Shown piece after piece: positions 18,411 through 29,185 of a stretch of DNA of 37,498 bases (the stretch's first letter is position 1; each line of letters starts with the position of its first letter). The stretch covers positions 1 to 37,498 of the forward strand of contig BJFT01000010.1 in assembly GCA_014190015.1 (NCBI GenBank), given 5' to 3'. The translations under genes were made by a program, and so were the position numbers. This DNA is from Actinomycetes bacterium (GTDB lineage: Bacteria; Actinomycetota; Actinomycetes; Nanopelagicales; Nanopelagicaceae). Below the pieces are notes generated by a model that saw nothing but the letters and a program-made list of their open reading frames with translations, ran no database searches and was not told the origin of the DNA.

Positions 18411-20084
18411 ATGCCTAACATGAAGCCGCGGTCAGGAGTAGTCACTGACGGACTCGAGCGATCACCTGCACGAGGAATGTTGCGCGCAGTTGGTATGGGT
18501 GATGAAGATTGGGTTAAACCACAAATTGGTATTGCTTCATCATGGAATGAAATAACTCCGTGCAATATGTCACTTGATCGTCTGGCAAAAGCTTCGAAAG
18601 AAGGAGTATTTGCAGCCGGTGGCTTCCCTATGCAGTTTGGAACTATTTCAGTTTCCGACGGAATTTCAATGGGCCACGAAGGAATGCACTTTTCACTAGT
18701 TTCGCGTGAAGTAATCGCAGATTCAGTTGAAACTGTTATGCAGGCAGAGCGCTTTGATGGAATGGTTACTTTTGCAGGCTGTGACAAATCACTACCCGGA
18801 ATGATGATGGCTGCAGCGCGCTTAGATGTCGCAAGTGTTTTTGTATACGCAGGCTCCACATTGCCCGGTCAGGTAGATGGCCGAGATGTCACAATCATTG
18901 ATGCATTTGAAGCTGTCGGTGCATGCGCGCGAGGATTAATTACAAAAGAACGAGTAGATCAAATTGAACGTGCAATTTGTCCGGGTGAAGGTGCTTGTGG
19001 AGGTATGTACACCGCAAACACAATGGCAGCTATCGGCGAAGCGCTAGGTCTGTCATTACCAGGATCTGCAGCTCCTCCAGCTGTTGATCGCCGCAGAGAT
19101 GCATACGCGATTAAATCAGGCGAAGCAGTCGTAAATTTAATTCGTCTTGGTATTACGACTCGACAAATTCTGAGTAAAAAGGCTTTCGAAAATGCAATCA
19201 CTATTTTGATGGCACTAGGTGGTTCCACAAACGCCGTACTTCATTTATTGGCGATTGCACACGAGGCTGAAGTTGATTTAACCCTCGAAGATTTCAATCG
19301 TATTGGCGCGAAGGTTCCATTACTAGGTGACCTAAAGCCATTCGGTAAATTTGTCATGACGGATCTGGATCGTGTGGGTGGAATTCCAGTTGTACTCAAG
19401 ATTTTGTTAGATGCGGGTTATCTCCATGGAGATACTTTGACTGTTACTGGAAAAACAATGGCTGAAAATTTAGCTGACATCAATCCACCATTTCCTGATG
19501 GTGTTGTTGTACACCCTGCAAACACTCCGCTCTCTAAAGATGTTGGAATCACAATTCTTGGTGGCTCTCTAGCGCCAGAAGGCGCAGTATGTAAAACCGC
19601 TGGAATTGGTATCGATTCCTTCGAAGGTCCAGCTCGAGTATTTGAACGTGAACAATCAGCAATGGATGCAATTGAAGACGGAACAGTTAAAGCGGGCGAT
19701 GTTGTTGTTATTCGCTACGAAGGCCCAAAGGGTGGACCTGGAATGCGCGAAATGTTAATGGTTACTGGCGCAATCAAAGGCGCAGGTCTTGGTAAATCTG
19801 TTTTACTTTTAACAGATGGAAGATTCTCTGGTGGCTCAACTGGACTATGTGTGGGTCACGTTGCACCTGAAGCTGTCGATGGTGGACCAATTGCATTTAT
19901 TAAAGATGGAGATCGCATCAAAATTGACACAGTTAATCGCATGTTAGATTTATTGGTAGACGCTGCAGAACTTGAAAAGCGCAAAGTTGGTTGGAAGCCT
20001 TTGCCACACAAATACACCCGTGGCGTCTTAGCTAAATACAGCAAGGTTGTCGGGTCTGCCTCAAAGGGCGCAGTCTGCGGGTAA
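18411..20084 (+). CDS. ilvD: Dihydroxy-acid dehydratase
   Basis: Iron-sulphur enzyme that dehydrates dihydroxy-isovalerate and dihydroxy-methylvalerate in valine and isoleucine synthesis. The 557-aa protein has three conserved cysteines for the cluster: C51 (ITPCNMSL), C124 (GCDKSLPGM) and C196 ([12 protein letters not shown]). The C-terminal half has [19 protein letters not shown]. It stands upstream of the ilvBNC attenuator and so is controlled separately, by a predicted leaderless promoter. It ends at 20084 and the 204-bp gap to ilvB holds the attenuator. Confidence 0.97.
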   Translation: MPNMKPRSGVVTDGLERSPARGMLRAVGMGDEDWVKPQIGIASSWNEITPCNMSLDRLAKASKEGVFAAGGFPMQFGTISVSDGISMGHEGMHFSLVSREVIADSVETVMQAERFDGMVTFAGCDKSLPGMMMAAARLDVASVFVYAGSTLPGQVDGRDVTIIDAFEAVGACARGLITKERVDQIERAICPGEGACGGMYTANTMAAIGEALGLSLPGSAAPPAVDRRRDAYAIKSGEAVVNLIRLGITTRQILSKKAFENAITILMALGGSTNAVLHLLAIAHEAEVDLTLEDFNRIGAKVPLLGDLKPFGKFVMTDLDRVGGIPVVLKILLDAGYLHGDTLTVTGKTMAENLADINPPFPDGVVVHPANTPLSKDVGITILGGSLAPEGAVCKTAGIGIDSFEGPARVFEREQSAMDAIEDGTVKAGDVVVIRYEGPKGGPGMREMLMVTGAIKGAGLGKSVLLLTDGRFSGGSTGLCVGHVAPEAVDGGPIAFIKDGDRIKIDTVNRMLDLLVDAAELEKRKVGWKPLPHKYTRGVLAKYSKVVGSASKGAVCG

Positions 20085-20118
20085 CTCCGCTCAAATCCTG
20101 AGATGTTTCAACCTGGGG

Positions 20119-20148
20119 TTGACGCTTTGAGCCTATCTATTGGAGAAT
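20119..20148 (+). promoter_or_regulatory. Promoter of the ilvB attenuator transcript
   Basis: TTGACG (20119-20124) and GAGAAT (20143-20148), 18-bp spacer. The -10-like box ends 6 nt before the leader-peptide ATG at 20155, the same distance as at the other predicted leaderless starts. GGAGA in the same place could alternatively be a Shine-Dalgarno of a transcript starting further upstream. Confidence 0.5.
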
Positions 20149-20154
20149 AAGCAC

Positions 20155-20193
20155 ATGTCAACAAAGACAATCCGCTTCGTGGTGGTGATTTAA
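20155..20193 (+). CDS. ilvL: ilvB leader peptide (attenuator peptide)
   Basis: A 12-codon ORF encoding MSTKTIRFVVVI, with three consecutive GTG valine codons then ATT isoleucine just before the stop. It sits between a promoter and an intrinsic terminator upstream of ilvB, so it is read as the sensor peptide of a ribosome-mediated attenuator: shortage of charged Val- or Ile-tRNA would stall the ribosome on codons 9-12. Corynebacterial ilvB leaders likewise carry a run of valine codons. The peptide itself needs no further function. The gene symbol is by analogy. Confidence 0.75.
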   Translation: MSTKTIRFVVVI

Positions 20194-20195
20194 AG

Positions 20196-20224
20196 GCGCG
20201 TGATCTAGCAAAACGATCGCGCGC
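20196..20224 (+). promoter_or_regulatory. Attenuator hairpin between leader peptide and terminator
   Basis: GCGCGTGATC (20196-20205) pairs along its full length with GATCGCGCGC (20215-20224), one G-U pair, around a 9-nt loop. It begins 3 nt after the leader stop, so a ribosome stalled on the Val codons (20179-20187) would cover its left arm. The exact antiterminator pairing is not clear to me by eye. Confidence 0.65.
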
Positions 20225-20225
20225 T

Positions 20226-20251
20226 ACCCTCAGTTAACCTGAGGGTTTTTT
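20226..20251 (+). terminator. Intrinsic terminator of the ilvB attenuator
   Basis: CCCTCAG (20227-20233), loop TTAAC, CTGAGGG (20239-20245), followed by six T (20246-20251). It lies 38 bp before ilvB and directly after the preceding attenuator hairpin. Confidence 0.9.
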
Positions 20252-20288
20252 ACTTTAACGAAGCAGAATTTAAGGAAGGAGCACAAAA

Positions 20289-22039
20289 GTGAGCACACCG
20301 AATGGCACATCTATGAATGGCGCAACTAGTTTGGTTAAGTCACTTGAAGCTGCAGGTGTCGACGTTATGTTCGGCATCCCTGGTGGCGCAATTCTTCCTG
20401 CTTACGATCCAATTTTTGATTCATCAATTAGACACATCCTGGTTCGCCACGAACAAGGCGCTGGTCATGCTGCAACTGGGTACGCGCAAGTTTCTGGACG
20501 CGCTGGAGTGTGCATTGCAACATCTGGTCCTGGCGCAACCAACTTAGTTACTCCACTTGCAGATGCAGCAATGGATTCAGTTCCGCTGGTTGCAATTACT
20601 GGACAAGTTCCAAGCGCCGCAATCGGCACAGATGCATTCCAAGAGGCTGATATCCGTGGCATCACGATGCCATTTACAAAACACAATTATTTAGTAACTG
20701 ATCCCGCTGACATTCCACGCGCAATTGCAGAAGCTTTTCATATTGCGACTACTGGCCGCCCAGGTCCAGTACTTGTTGATATTGCAAAAGATGCACTACA
20801 GAAAGAAACTATTTTTAACTGGCCAACTTCTGTTTCACTCAAAGGTTACCAGCCAGCAATTGCGCCAAATGCGCAATCTATTTCTGATGCCGCAGCACTA
20901 ATCACGCAATCGCATCGTCCTGTGTTCTACGTGGGCGGCGGAATCATCAAGGCGAATGCAGCAAAAGAATTAAGAGAAATTGCAGAGTTACTAGGTGCCC
21001 CAGTTGTCACAACGTTGATGGCGCTCGGCTCATTTCCTCATAGCCATCCTTTGCATATGGGCATGCCTGGTATGCACGGCTCTGTTGCTGCAGTAACAGC
21101 ACTTCAAAAGTCTGACTTGTTAATAACTCTTGGCGCACGTTTTGACGATCGCGTAACAGGAAAACTTTCAACATTTGCAGTCAACGCGAAGGTCATCCAC
21201 TGCGATGTTGACCCAGCAGAAATTGGCAAAAATCGATTCGCCGATGTTCCAGTTGTTGGCGATTTAAAGCACACTTTAATTGCACTAATTCCTGCACTTA
21301 AGGCGGCACTTGCTAAGAACCGTCCAGATTTATCAACTTGGTTGCGCCAAGTGAATAATCTAAAGAGCACCTATCCATTGGGATATGACAAGCCATCAGA
21401 TGGATCCGTTTCTCCGCAATACGTTATCGAACGTATTGCAAAACTTTCAGATCCTGACAGCATCTATGTTGCAGGTGTAGGTCAACATCAAATGTGGGCA
21501 GCACAATTTGTTCCTTACGAACTTCCACGCACATGGCTTAACTCCGGTGGACTCGGAACAATGGGTTATTCAGTTCCTGCTGCGATGGGTGCAAAAGTTG
21601 CAGCCCCAGATACAACCGTGTGGTCAATTGATGGCGATGGTTGTTTCCAGATGACGAACCAAGAACTTGTTACTTGTGCACTTAATAACATTCCAATCAA
21701 GGTTGCAATCATTAATAATGAAAGTCTCGGCATGGTTCGCCAATGGCAGACACTGTTCTATGAGGGCCGTTATTCAAATACAAACCTTGAATCAAAGCGC
21801 GTACCTGATTTTCCTAAATTGGCAGATGCTATGGGTTGTGTTGGTTTGAGTTGTGATCGCCCAGAAGATGTTGATAAGACAATCGAAAAGGCACTTTCAA
21901 TTAATGATCAACCAGTAGTAGTTGATTTCAGAGTTCATCGCGATGCAATGGTGTGGCCAATGGTTGCTGCAGGAACATCTAATGATGACATCATGATCGC
22001 GCGCGAAATGGCGCCCGACTGGGATTCACAGGAGCTCTA

Positions 22040-22040
<1 letters not shown>
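20289..22040 (+). CDS. ilvB: Acetolactate synthase large (catalytic) subunit
   Basis: ThDP enzyme that condenses pyruvate with pyruvate or 2-oxobutyrate, first common step of valine and isoleucine synthesis. The 583-aa protein has the catalytic Glu E55 ([11 protein letters not shown]), the FAD/central domain with [11 protein letters not shown], and the ThDP motif [10 protein letters not shown] ending in INN. GTG 20289 follows GGAAGGAG, spaced 7 nt; an ATG 8 codons later is less well placed. Its TAA overlaps the ilvN ATG by one base. Expression is gated by the attenuator upstream. Confidence 0.97.
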
Positions 22041-24325
<2,285 letters not shown>

Positions 24326-24334
24326 GGAAAAACC

Positions 24335-25372
24335 ATGACAAAGAATTTTAATTTAGCTGTTATCGCTGGCGACGGCATCGGTCCTGAAGTAGTTGCTGAA
24401 GGAATCAAAGTATTAGATGCCGTAGCAAAGAAATATGGCGCAACCTTCACAAAAACTCATTATGACTTGGGCGCTGGGTATTGGCACAAAACCGGTGAAG
24501 TATTGCCAGATTCAGTTCTTAATGAGATTGCTAAATCAGATGTAATCCTTCTCGGAGCCGTTGGAGATCCAACTGTTCCTAGTGGAGTTCTGGAACGTGG
24601 TTTGTTATTGAAATTACGTTTCGCATTTGATCATTACATTAATTTACGTCCAGCGCGTTTGATGCCTGGAGTTATCTCACCACTTGCAACTAAGCAACCA
24701 ATTGATTTCATTGTTGTTCGTGAAGGTACAGAAGGTCCTTACGTTGGCGCAGGTGGAGTTCTTGCAGAAGGAACAGATGCTGAAATTGCGACGGAGGAAA
24801 GCCTTAATACCCGTCGCGGTGCTGAACGAGTAATTCGCGATGCTTTTCGTCGCGCAGCGCTTCGCGATCGCAAGAAACTAACTTTGGTTCACAAAAATAA
24901 CGTCCTAACGCGCGCTGGCGGATTATGGACACGTACATTTAATGAAGTTGCTAAAGAGTTTCCACAAGTGACAACAGATTATTTGCATGTCGATGCTGCA
25001 TCTATGTTCTTTGTAACAAATCCTGAGCGCTTCGACGTAGTTGTTACAGATAATTTATTTGGAGATATCTTGACCGATATTGCTGCTGCAATCTGTGGAG
25101 GCATCGGGCTTGCTGCATCCGGAAACATCAATCCAACAGGTAAGTTCCCTTCAATGTTTGAGCCAGTTCACGGTTCGGCGCCTGATATCGCTGGAAAGAA
25201 TATTGCCGATCCAACAGCGACAGTTATGTCTGTTGCCATGATGCTTGAACATTTAGGACTAAGAGATGCTGCACTAGATGTTCAACGCGCTGTTGCCGCA
25301 GATCTTGCATCTCGCGGCGATAAGAAACGAAGCACAAGTGAAGTAGGAGATGCGCTCGTAGCAGCGCTATGA
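24335..25372 (+). CDS. leuB: 3-isopropylmalate dehydrogenase
   Basis: Oxidative decarboxylation of 3-isopropylmalate in leucine synthesis; the same enzyme type serves the 3-methylmalate step of the citramalate route to isoleucine. The 345-aa protein has [13 protein letters not shown] at the N-terminus, the Arg-rich substrate region ([20 protein letters not shown]), YVGAGGV, and the metal/NAD motif [13 protein letters not shown] followed by [17 protein letters not shown] 24335 follows AAGGAAAA, 9 bp after serA. Being next to cimA, dual use in leucine and isoleucine synthesis is plausible. Confidence 0.96.
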   Translation: MTKNFNLAVIAGDGIGPEVVAEGIKVLDAVAKKYGATFTKTHYDLGAGYWHKTGEVLPDSVLNEIAKSDVILLGAVGDPTVPSGVLERGLLLKLRFAFDHYINLRPARLMPGVISPLATKQPIDFIVVREGTEGPYVGAGGVLAEGTDAEIATEESLNTRRGAERVIRDAFRRAALRDRKKLTLVHKNNVLTRAGGLWTRTFNEVAKEFPQVTTDYLHVDAASMFFVTNPERFDVVVTDNLFGDILTDIAAAICGGIGLAASGNINPTGKFPSMFEPVHGSAPDIAGKNIADPTATVMSVAMMLEHLGLRDAALDVQRAVAADLASRGDKKRSTSEVGDALVAAL

Positions 25373-25376
25373 ATCC

Positions 25377-26456
25377 ATGAAAATTTCACTTAATCCACAT
25401 GCAAAAGATGCAGCGACTCGCGATGCACTTGTTGCCGAAGGTGGTTTTGGAAAGTACTACACCGACCACATGGTTGTGTGCGAGTGGAATGAAAAAGATG
25501 GTTGGTCCGAACCGGACTTGAAACCATACGGTCCAATTTCATTGGATCCTGCAACTGCTGTTTTCCATTACGGCCAAGAAATATTTGAAGGAATGAAGGC
25601 GTACCGCCAACCAGATGGTGGCATTGGATTATTTCGTCCTGAAGCAAATGCACGACGTTTTGCAAAGTCAGCTAAACGTCTAGCGCTTCCGGAAATGCCA
25701 GAAGAGTTATTTATCGAAACTGTTGAGACTCTCGTAAAACAAGATGCTGGTTGGGTGCCAAACAAAGTTGGTGAATCTCTTTATATTCGACCATTTATGT
25801 TTGCTACTGAAGTTGGTCTCGGTGTTCGCCCATCTAATAAGGCTCTGTACATGTTAATTGCAACTCCAGCTGGTGCGTATTTCGATCCGTCCAAAGCGGT
25901 GAGTGTTTGGATTTCAACTGAGTATGTGCGCGCAGCGCAAGGTGGAACCGGCGAAGCAAAGTGCGGTGGAAATTATGCAGCTTCTCTCGTTGCACAAAAA
26001 GCGGCCGCAAAAGAAGGTTGCGATCAGGTTGTTTGGATTGATGCAAAAGAACGTAAATGGATTGAAGAAATGGGTGGAATGAACCTGTACTTCGTTAAAG
26101 GTTCTGGTGCTGAAGCAACTGTTGTCACACCAAAGTTAACAGGAACACTCTTGCCAGGAATCACTCGCGACTCAATTCTTTCGGTTGCTAAAGATCTCGG
26201 ATACAAAACAGATGAAGTTATGTTGAGTATCGATGATTGGCGCGATGGCGTTGCCTCAGGTGAGATTACAGAAATTTTTGCTTGTGGCACTGCTGCCGTT
26301 GTATCGCCAGTTGGAACAGCGAAGAGCGCAATGGGTACCTGGGTTACTGGAGATGGCCAGCCAGGAAAAATTACAATGCAAATTCGTAATCATCTCTTGG
26401 GCATCCAGCACGGTTCTATCTCAGATTCTCATTCATGGATGCGCAAGGTCATCTAA
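25377..26456 (+). CDS. ilvE: Branched-chain amino acid aminotransferase
   Basis: PLP enzyme for the last transamination to valine, leucine and isoleucine. The 359-aa fold-type IV protein belongs to the long actinobacterial BCAT group, with FHYGQEIFEGMKAYRQPDG, RPFMFATEVGLGVRPS, the Schiff-base lysine K195 in TGEAKCGGNYAASL, and EIFACGTAAVVSPVG. ATG 25377 lies 4 bp after leuB with only a weak ribosome binding site, so translation is probably coupled. Its TAA overlaps the cimA ATG by one base. Confidence 0.96.
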   Translation: MKISLNPHAKDAATRDALVAEGGFGKYYTDHMVVCEWNEKDGWSEPDLKPYGPISLDPATAVFHYGQEIFEGMKAYRQPDGGIGLFRPEANARRFAKSAKRLALPEMPEELFIETVETLVKQDAGWVPNKVGESLYIRPFMFATEVGLGVRPSNKALYMLIATPAGAYFDPSKAVSVWISTEYVRAAQGGTGEAKCGGNYAASLVAQKAAAKEGCDQVVWIDAKERKWIEEMGGMNLYFVKGSGAEATVVTPKLTGTLLPGITRDSILSVAKDLGYKTDEVMLSIDDWRDGVASGEITEIFACGTAAVVSPVGTAKSAMGTWVTGDGQPGKITMQIRNHLLGIQHGSISDSHSWMRKVI

Positions 26457-28045
26457 TGCCAGTTAATGATGCATTCCACATTTATGACACAACGCTTCGT
26501 GATGGCGCACAGCAAGAAGGATTGAATTTATCCGTTCAAGATAAGTTGGCAATTGCTCGCCATTTAGATGATCTAGGCGTTGGTTTCATCGAAGGTGGTT
26601 GGCCAGGTGCTAATCCAAAAGACACAGAGTTTTTTGAGCGCGCGAAGAAAGAACTTAAGTTAAAGAACGCAACTTTTGTGGCATTCGGTGCAACACGTCG
26701 TCCAAATGTGAAAGCTGCCGATGATGCGCTACTTGGTGCTCTTCGAGATAGCGGTGCACCGGCGGTCACTTTGGTTGCAAAGTCATTCGATCGTCATGTT
26801 GATCTAGCGCTAAAGACAACACTTGATGAAAATTTAGCAATGATTAAAGATTCAATCGAACACTTGCGCGCAGAAGGTCAGAGAGTGTTTCTCGATGCCG
26901 AACACTTCTTTGACGGATATCGCTCGAATAAAGCATATGCACTTGAAGTTGTACGCACTGCTGCAGAAGCAGGAGCCGATGTAATTGCCCTGTGCGATAC
27001 AAATGGCGGAATGCTTCCAGATGAGTTGTCACAGGTAGTTCATGATGTTCTACAAGCTAGCAATGCTCGACTGGGAATTCATTGCCACAATGACACTGGT
27101 TGCGCTGTTGCTAACTCAATGGCAGCTATTGCTGCAGGAGCAACGCATGTGCAGGGCACATTAAATGGATATGGCGAGCGAACAGGTAACGCCGATCTCG
27201 TAACCATTATTGCGAACTTAGAATTGAAGAAGAAGCAGCTAGTACTTCCAAAGGACGCACTTCGCGAAGCCTTCAGAATTTCACACGCAGTTGCCGAAGT
27301 TACAAATGTTTCATCAAGTGCGCGTCAACCATACGTGGGCATTTCTGCATTCGCACATAAAGCTGGATTACACGCAAGTGCAATCAAGGTTGATCCATCG
27401 TTATACCAACATGAAGATCCAGAATCAGTCGGTAACGATATGCGCATGCTCGTATCTGAGATGGCCGGTCGTGCTTCAATTGAATTGAAATCCGCCGAAC
27501 TAGGAGTTGATTTAGGTGGTGACCGCGAATTAATCGGTCGAGTAGTTGATCGCGTGAAGGATCTCGAGTCACACGGATTTACATTTGAAGCAGCGGATGC
27601 CTCTTTCGAGCTTTTGCTACTAGAAGAAGTTTCAGGAAAGCGTCCTTCATTTTTTACAATCAAGCACTGGGCGACGACGACAGAGCGCACAACAAAAAAT
27701 GGCATTACAACAAAAGCCGAAGTCAGTGTCGTTGCTGATGGAAAAGAATTCACTTGCAGCGGTTCTGGAAATGGCCCAGTTAACGCAATTGATAATGCTT
27801 TGCGCACTGGACTCATGCAGTTCTATCCAGAACTTGAAGTTCTAGAACTTACTGATTACAAAGTTCGTATTCTTGAAGGTCGCCTAGGAACAGGTGCGAT
27901 CACCCGTGTGCTTGTTGAAACCAGCGATGGCAAAGGCGAGTGGAACACCATTGGTGTTCACGAGAACATCATTGCCGCATCTGCGATGGCTCTTGAAGAT
28001 GCTTTGACCTTCGGTCTTCTGCGTCAAGGGCGTAAACCCGAGTAA
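26456..28045 (+). CDS. cimA: Citramalate synthase
   Basis: Condenses acetyl-CoA and pyruvate to (R)-citramalate, opening a threonine-independent route to isoleucine. I prefer ATG 26456 (MPVNDAFHIYDTTLRDGAQQ), which overlaps the ilvE TAA as TAATG and has AAGG 7 nt upstream; another in-frame ATG at 26435 lies inside ilvE. The 529-aa protein has the HMGL-like domain (DTTLRDG, GWPGANPKD, and metal-binding GIHCHNDTGCAVAN) and a C-terminal LeuA-type dimer domain (VVADGKEFTCSGSGNGPVNA, then ITRVLVETSDGKGEW). Length and the GWPGANPKDTEFF block match the citramalate synthase family rather than 2-isopropylmalate synthase. Its regulatory domain is kept, unlike those of IlvN and SerA. Confidence 0.94.
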   Translation: MPVNDAFHIYDTTLRDGAQQEGLNLSVQDKLAIARHLDDLGVGFIEGGWPGANPKDTEFFERAKKELKLKNATFVAFGATRRPNVKAADDALLGALRDSGAPAVTLVAKSFDRHVDLALKTTLDENLAMIKDSIEHLRAEGQRVFLDAEHFFDGYRSNKAYALEVVRTAAEAGADVIALCDTNGGMLPDELSQVVHDVLQASNARLGIHCHNDTGCAVANSMAAIAAGATHVQGTLNGYGERTGNADLVTIIANLELKKKQLVLPKDALREAFRISHAVAEVTNVSSSARQPYVGISAFAHKAGLHASAIKVDPSLYQHEDPESVGNDMRMLVSEMAGRASIELKSAELGVDLGGDRELIGRVVDRVKDLESHGFTFEAADASFELLLLEEVSGKRPSFFTIKHWATTTERTTKNGITTKAEVSVVADGKEFTCSGSGNGPVNAIDNALRTGLMQFYPELEVLELTDYKVRILEGRLGTGAITRVLVETSDGKGEWNTIGVHENIIAASAMALEDALTFGLLRQGRKPE

Positions 28046-28048
28046 TCT
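28043..28048 (+). promoter_or_regulatory. -10 box (TAATCT) of leaderless xerC transcript, overlapping the cimA stop codon
   Basis: The TAA stop of cimA (28043-28045) is the first half of TAATCT; 6 nt (GTACCT) then lead to ATG 28055 of xerC. There is no Shine-Dalgarno. Confidence 0.55.
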
Positions 28049-28054
28049 GTACCT

Positions 28055-28972
28055 ATGTCCACACATACATTAAATGATGTACGTGTTGCCTTTGAAAACA
28101 ATTTACATACAAAACGTGATCTTTCTCTTCATACAATCCGCGCCTACGTTGGAGATCTCGAAAGCTTTTTCACTCACATAGAAGCTCTAGGTATCTCAGA
28201 TCTACAGACGCTGGATATTTCACACATTCGTTCATGGCTTGCAAATATTTCAGTAAAAGGTGGAGCTCGCACAACGCTGGCTAGACGGGCAGTCACCATT
28301 CGTTTGTTTACAAAGTGGGCACAGAAGAATGGATATCTAACAAAAGATATTGGCATCACCTTGGCAACACCGAAGGGTCATCGTGTATTGCCAGATGTTC
28401 TAAACGTAAGTGATGCCAGAGATGTAATGGAGTCAATGGCGATGCGTGCCGGTGAAGAAGATTCACCAATTGCCATTCGAGACAGTGCAATTCTAGAAAT
28501 TTTGTATGCAAGCGGTGCGCGAGTTGCAGAATTATGTGGCCTTAATTTTGAAGATATCGATTATGAACGCCAAGCAATTCGCGTACTTGGCAAGGGAAAT
28601 AAAGAGCGGTCAATCCCAATTGGCATTCCAGCAATGAAGGCTCTGAAGAATTGGATTGATAACGCACGCCCGCAAATTGCTTCTGATAAATCTGGTTCAG
28701 CACTTTTCATAGGATTACGTGGCAAACGTATTGATCAGCGAACTGTGCGCACCGTTGTTTATGAAGCACTCAGTGCAATCGAGGGATTAGAAAAATTGGG
28801 ACCACATGCGCTGCGACATTCGGCTGCGACTCATCTTTTAGAAGGCGGCGCGGATCTTCGTACAGTGCAGGAAATTTTGGGGCACGCATCTCTTGCGACA
28901 ACTCAGATTTATACCCATGTTTCTACCGAACGTTTACAAAAGGCGTACAAGCAAGCCCATCCCCGCGCATAA
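28055..28972 (+). CDS. xerC: Tyrosine site-specific recombinase XerC
   Basis: Recombinase that resolves chromosome dimers at dif with XerD. The 305-aa protein has an N-terminal SAM-like DNA-binding domain (TLNDVRVAFENNLHTKRDLSLHTIRAYVGDL) and a catalytic domain with R156 (ASGARVAELCGL), the beta-hairpin Lys (GKGNKERSIPI), H251-x-x-R254 (HALRHSAATHL), the GHASLATTQIYTH box and nucleophile Y286. Its place directly upstream of rpsB is usual for actinobacterial XerC and argues against a phage integrase. A TAATCT box 6 nt before the ATG predicts a leaderless mRNA. Confidence 0.93.
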   Translation: MSTHTLNDVRVAFENNLHTKRDLSLHTIRAYVGDLESFFTHIEALGISDLQTLDISHIRSWLANISVKGGARTTLARRAVTIRLFTKWAQKNGYLTKDIGITLATPKGHRVLPDVLNVSDARDVMESMAMRAGEEDSPIAIRDSAILEILYASGARVAELCGLNFEDIDYERQAIRVLGKGNKERSIPIGIPAMKALKNWIDNARPQIASDKSGSALFIGLRGKRIDQRTVRTVVYEALSAIEGLEKLGPHALRHSAATHLLEGGADLRTVQEILGHASLATTQIYTHVSTERLQKAYKQAHPRA

Positions 28973-28979
28973 AGAGTGG

Positions 28980-29008
28980 ATTTTGCACTCCTGATCCTCA
29001 GGTAAGAT
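28980..29008 (+). promoter_or_regulatory. Predicted rpsB promoter
   Basis: ATTTTG (28980-28985), 17-bp spacer, TAAGAT (29003-29008). Transcription would begin near 29015, just before the first leader hairpin. The -35 box is weak; the TANNNT box is good. A 5-bp GAGTG/CACTC hairpin overlaps this region but has no T-run, so I do not call a terminator for xerC. Confidence 0.4.
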
Positions 29009-29014
29009 TTCACC

Positions 29015-29166
29015 CGCACCAGAGCAATCTGGTGACTTCTCAGCACTCATTCGACTTAGTCGAAAATCATTTCGGTCCAGTTCGCTGGTAGATGACGAGT
29101 GCGACGGGTTTAACAAATTGTTAAACCATTAACCGAGCGGGTTATTTTTGCTAAGCAGAAATAACC
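29015..29166 (+). promoter_or_regulatory. Structured rpsB 5' leader (candidate cis-regulatory RNA)
   Basis: Five helices can be read by eye. H1 29017-29034: CACCAGA, GNRA loop GCAA, TCTGGTG. A junction stem GCACTC (29043-29048) with GAGTGC (29097-29102) encloses H2 29050-29064 (TTCGAC, TTA, GTCGAA) and H3 29077-29088 (CCAG, UUCG loop, CTGG). H4 29107-29127: GGTTTAACA, AAT, TGTTAAACC. H5 29140-29166: GGTTATTTTTGC, TAA, GCAGAAATAACC, ending 4 nt before the AAGGAG of rpsB. A competing stem TAACC (29130-29134) with GGTTA (29140-29144) followed by TTTTT resembles a terminator and excludes H5. Autoregulation by S2 or a translation signal is plausible; I cannot match a named family. Confidence 0.65.
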
Positions 29167-29185
29167 TATGAAGGAGCACGCCATC

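Noticed and set aside
26435-26455. Earlier ATG for cimA at 26435
   Set aside because: It lies inside ilvE; ATG 26456 forms a TAATG overlap with a ribosome binding site at proper distance and gives the usual N-terminus.
28055-28972. Tyrosine recombinase as a phage or island integrase
   Set aside because: Position beside rpsB, length and motifs fit housekeeping XerC; no tRNA, att repeats or phage genes are nearby.
28974-28990. GAGTG/CACTC hairpin after xerC, as a terminator
   Set aside because: Only 5 bp and no downstream T-run.
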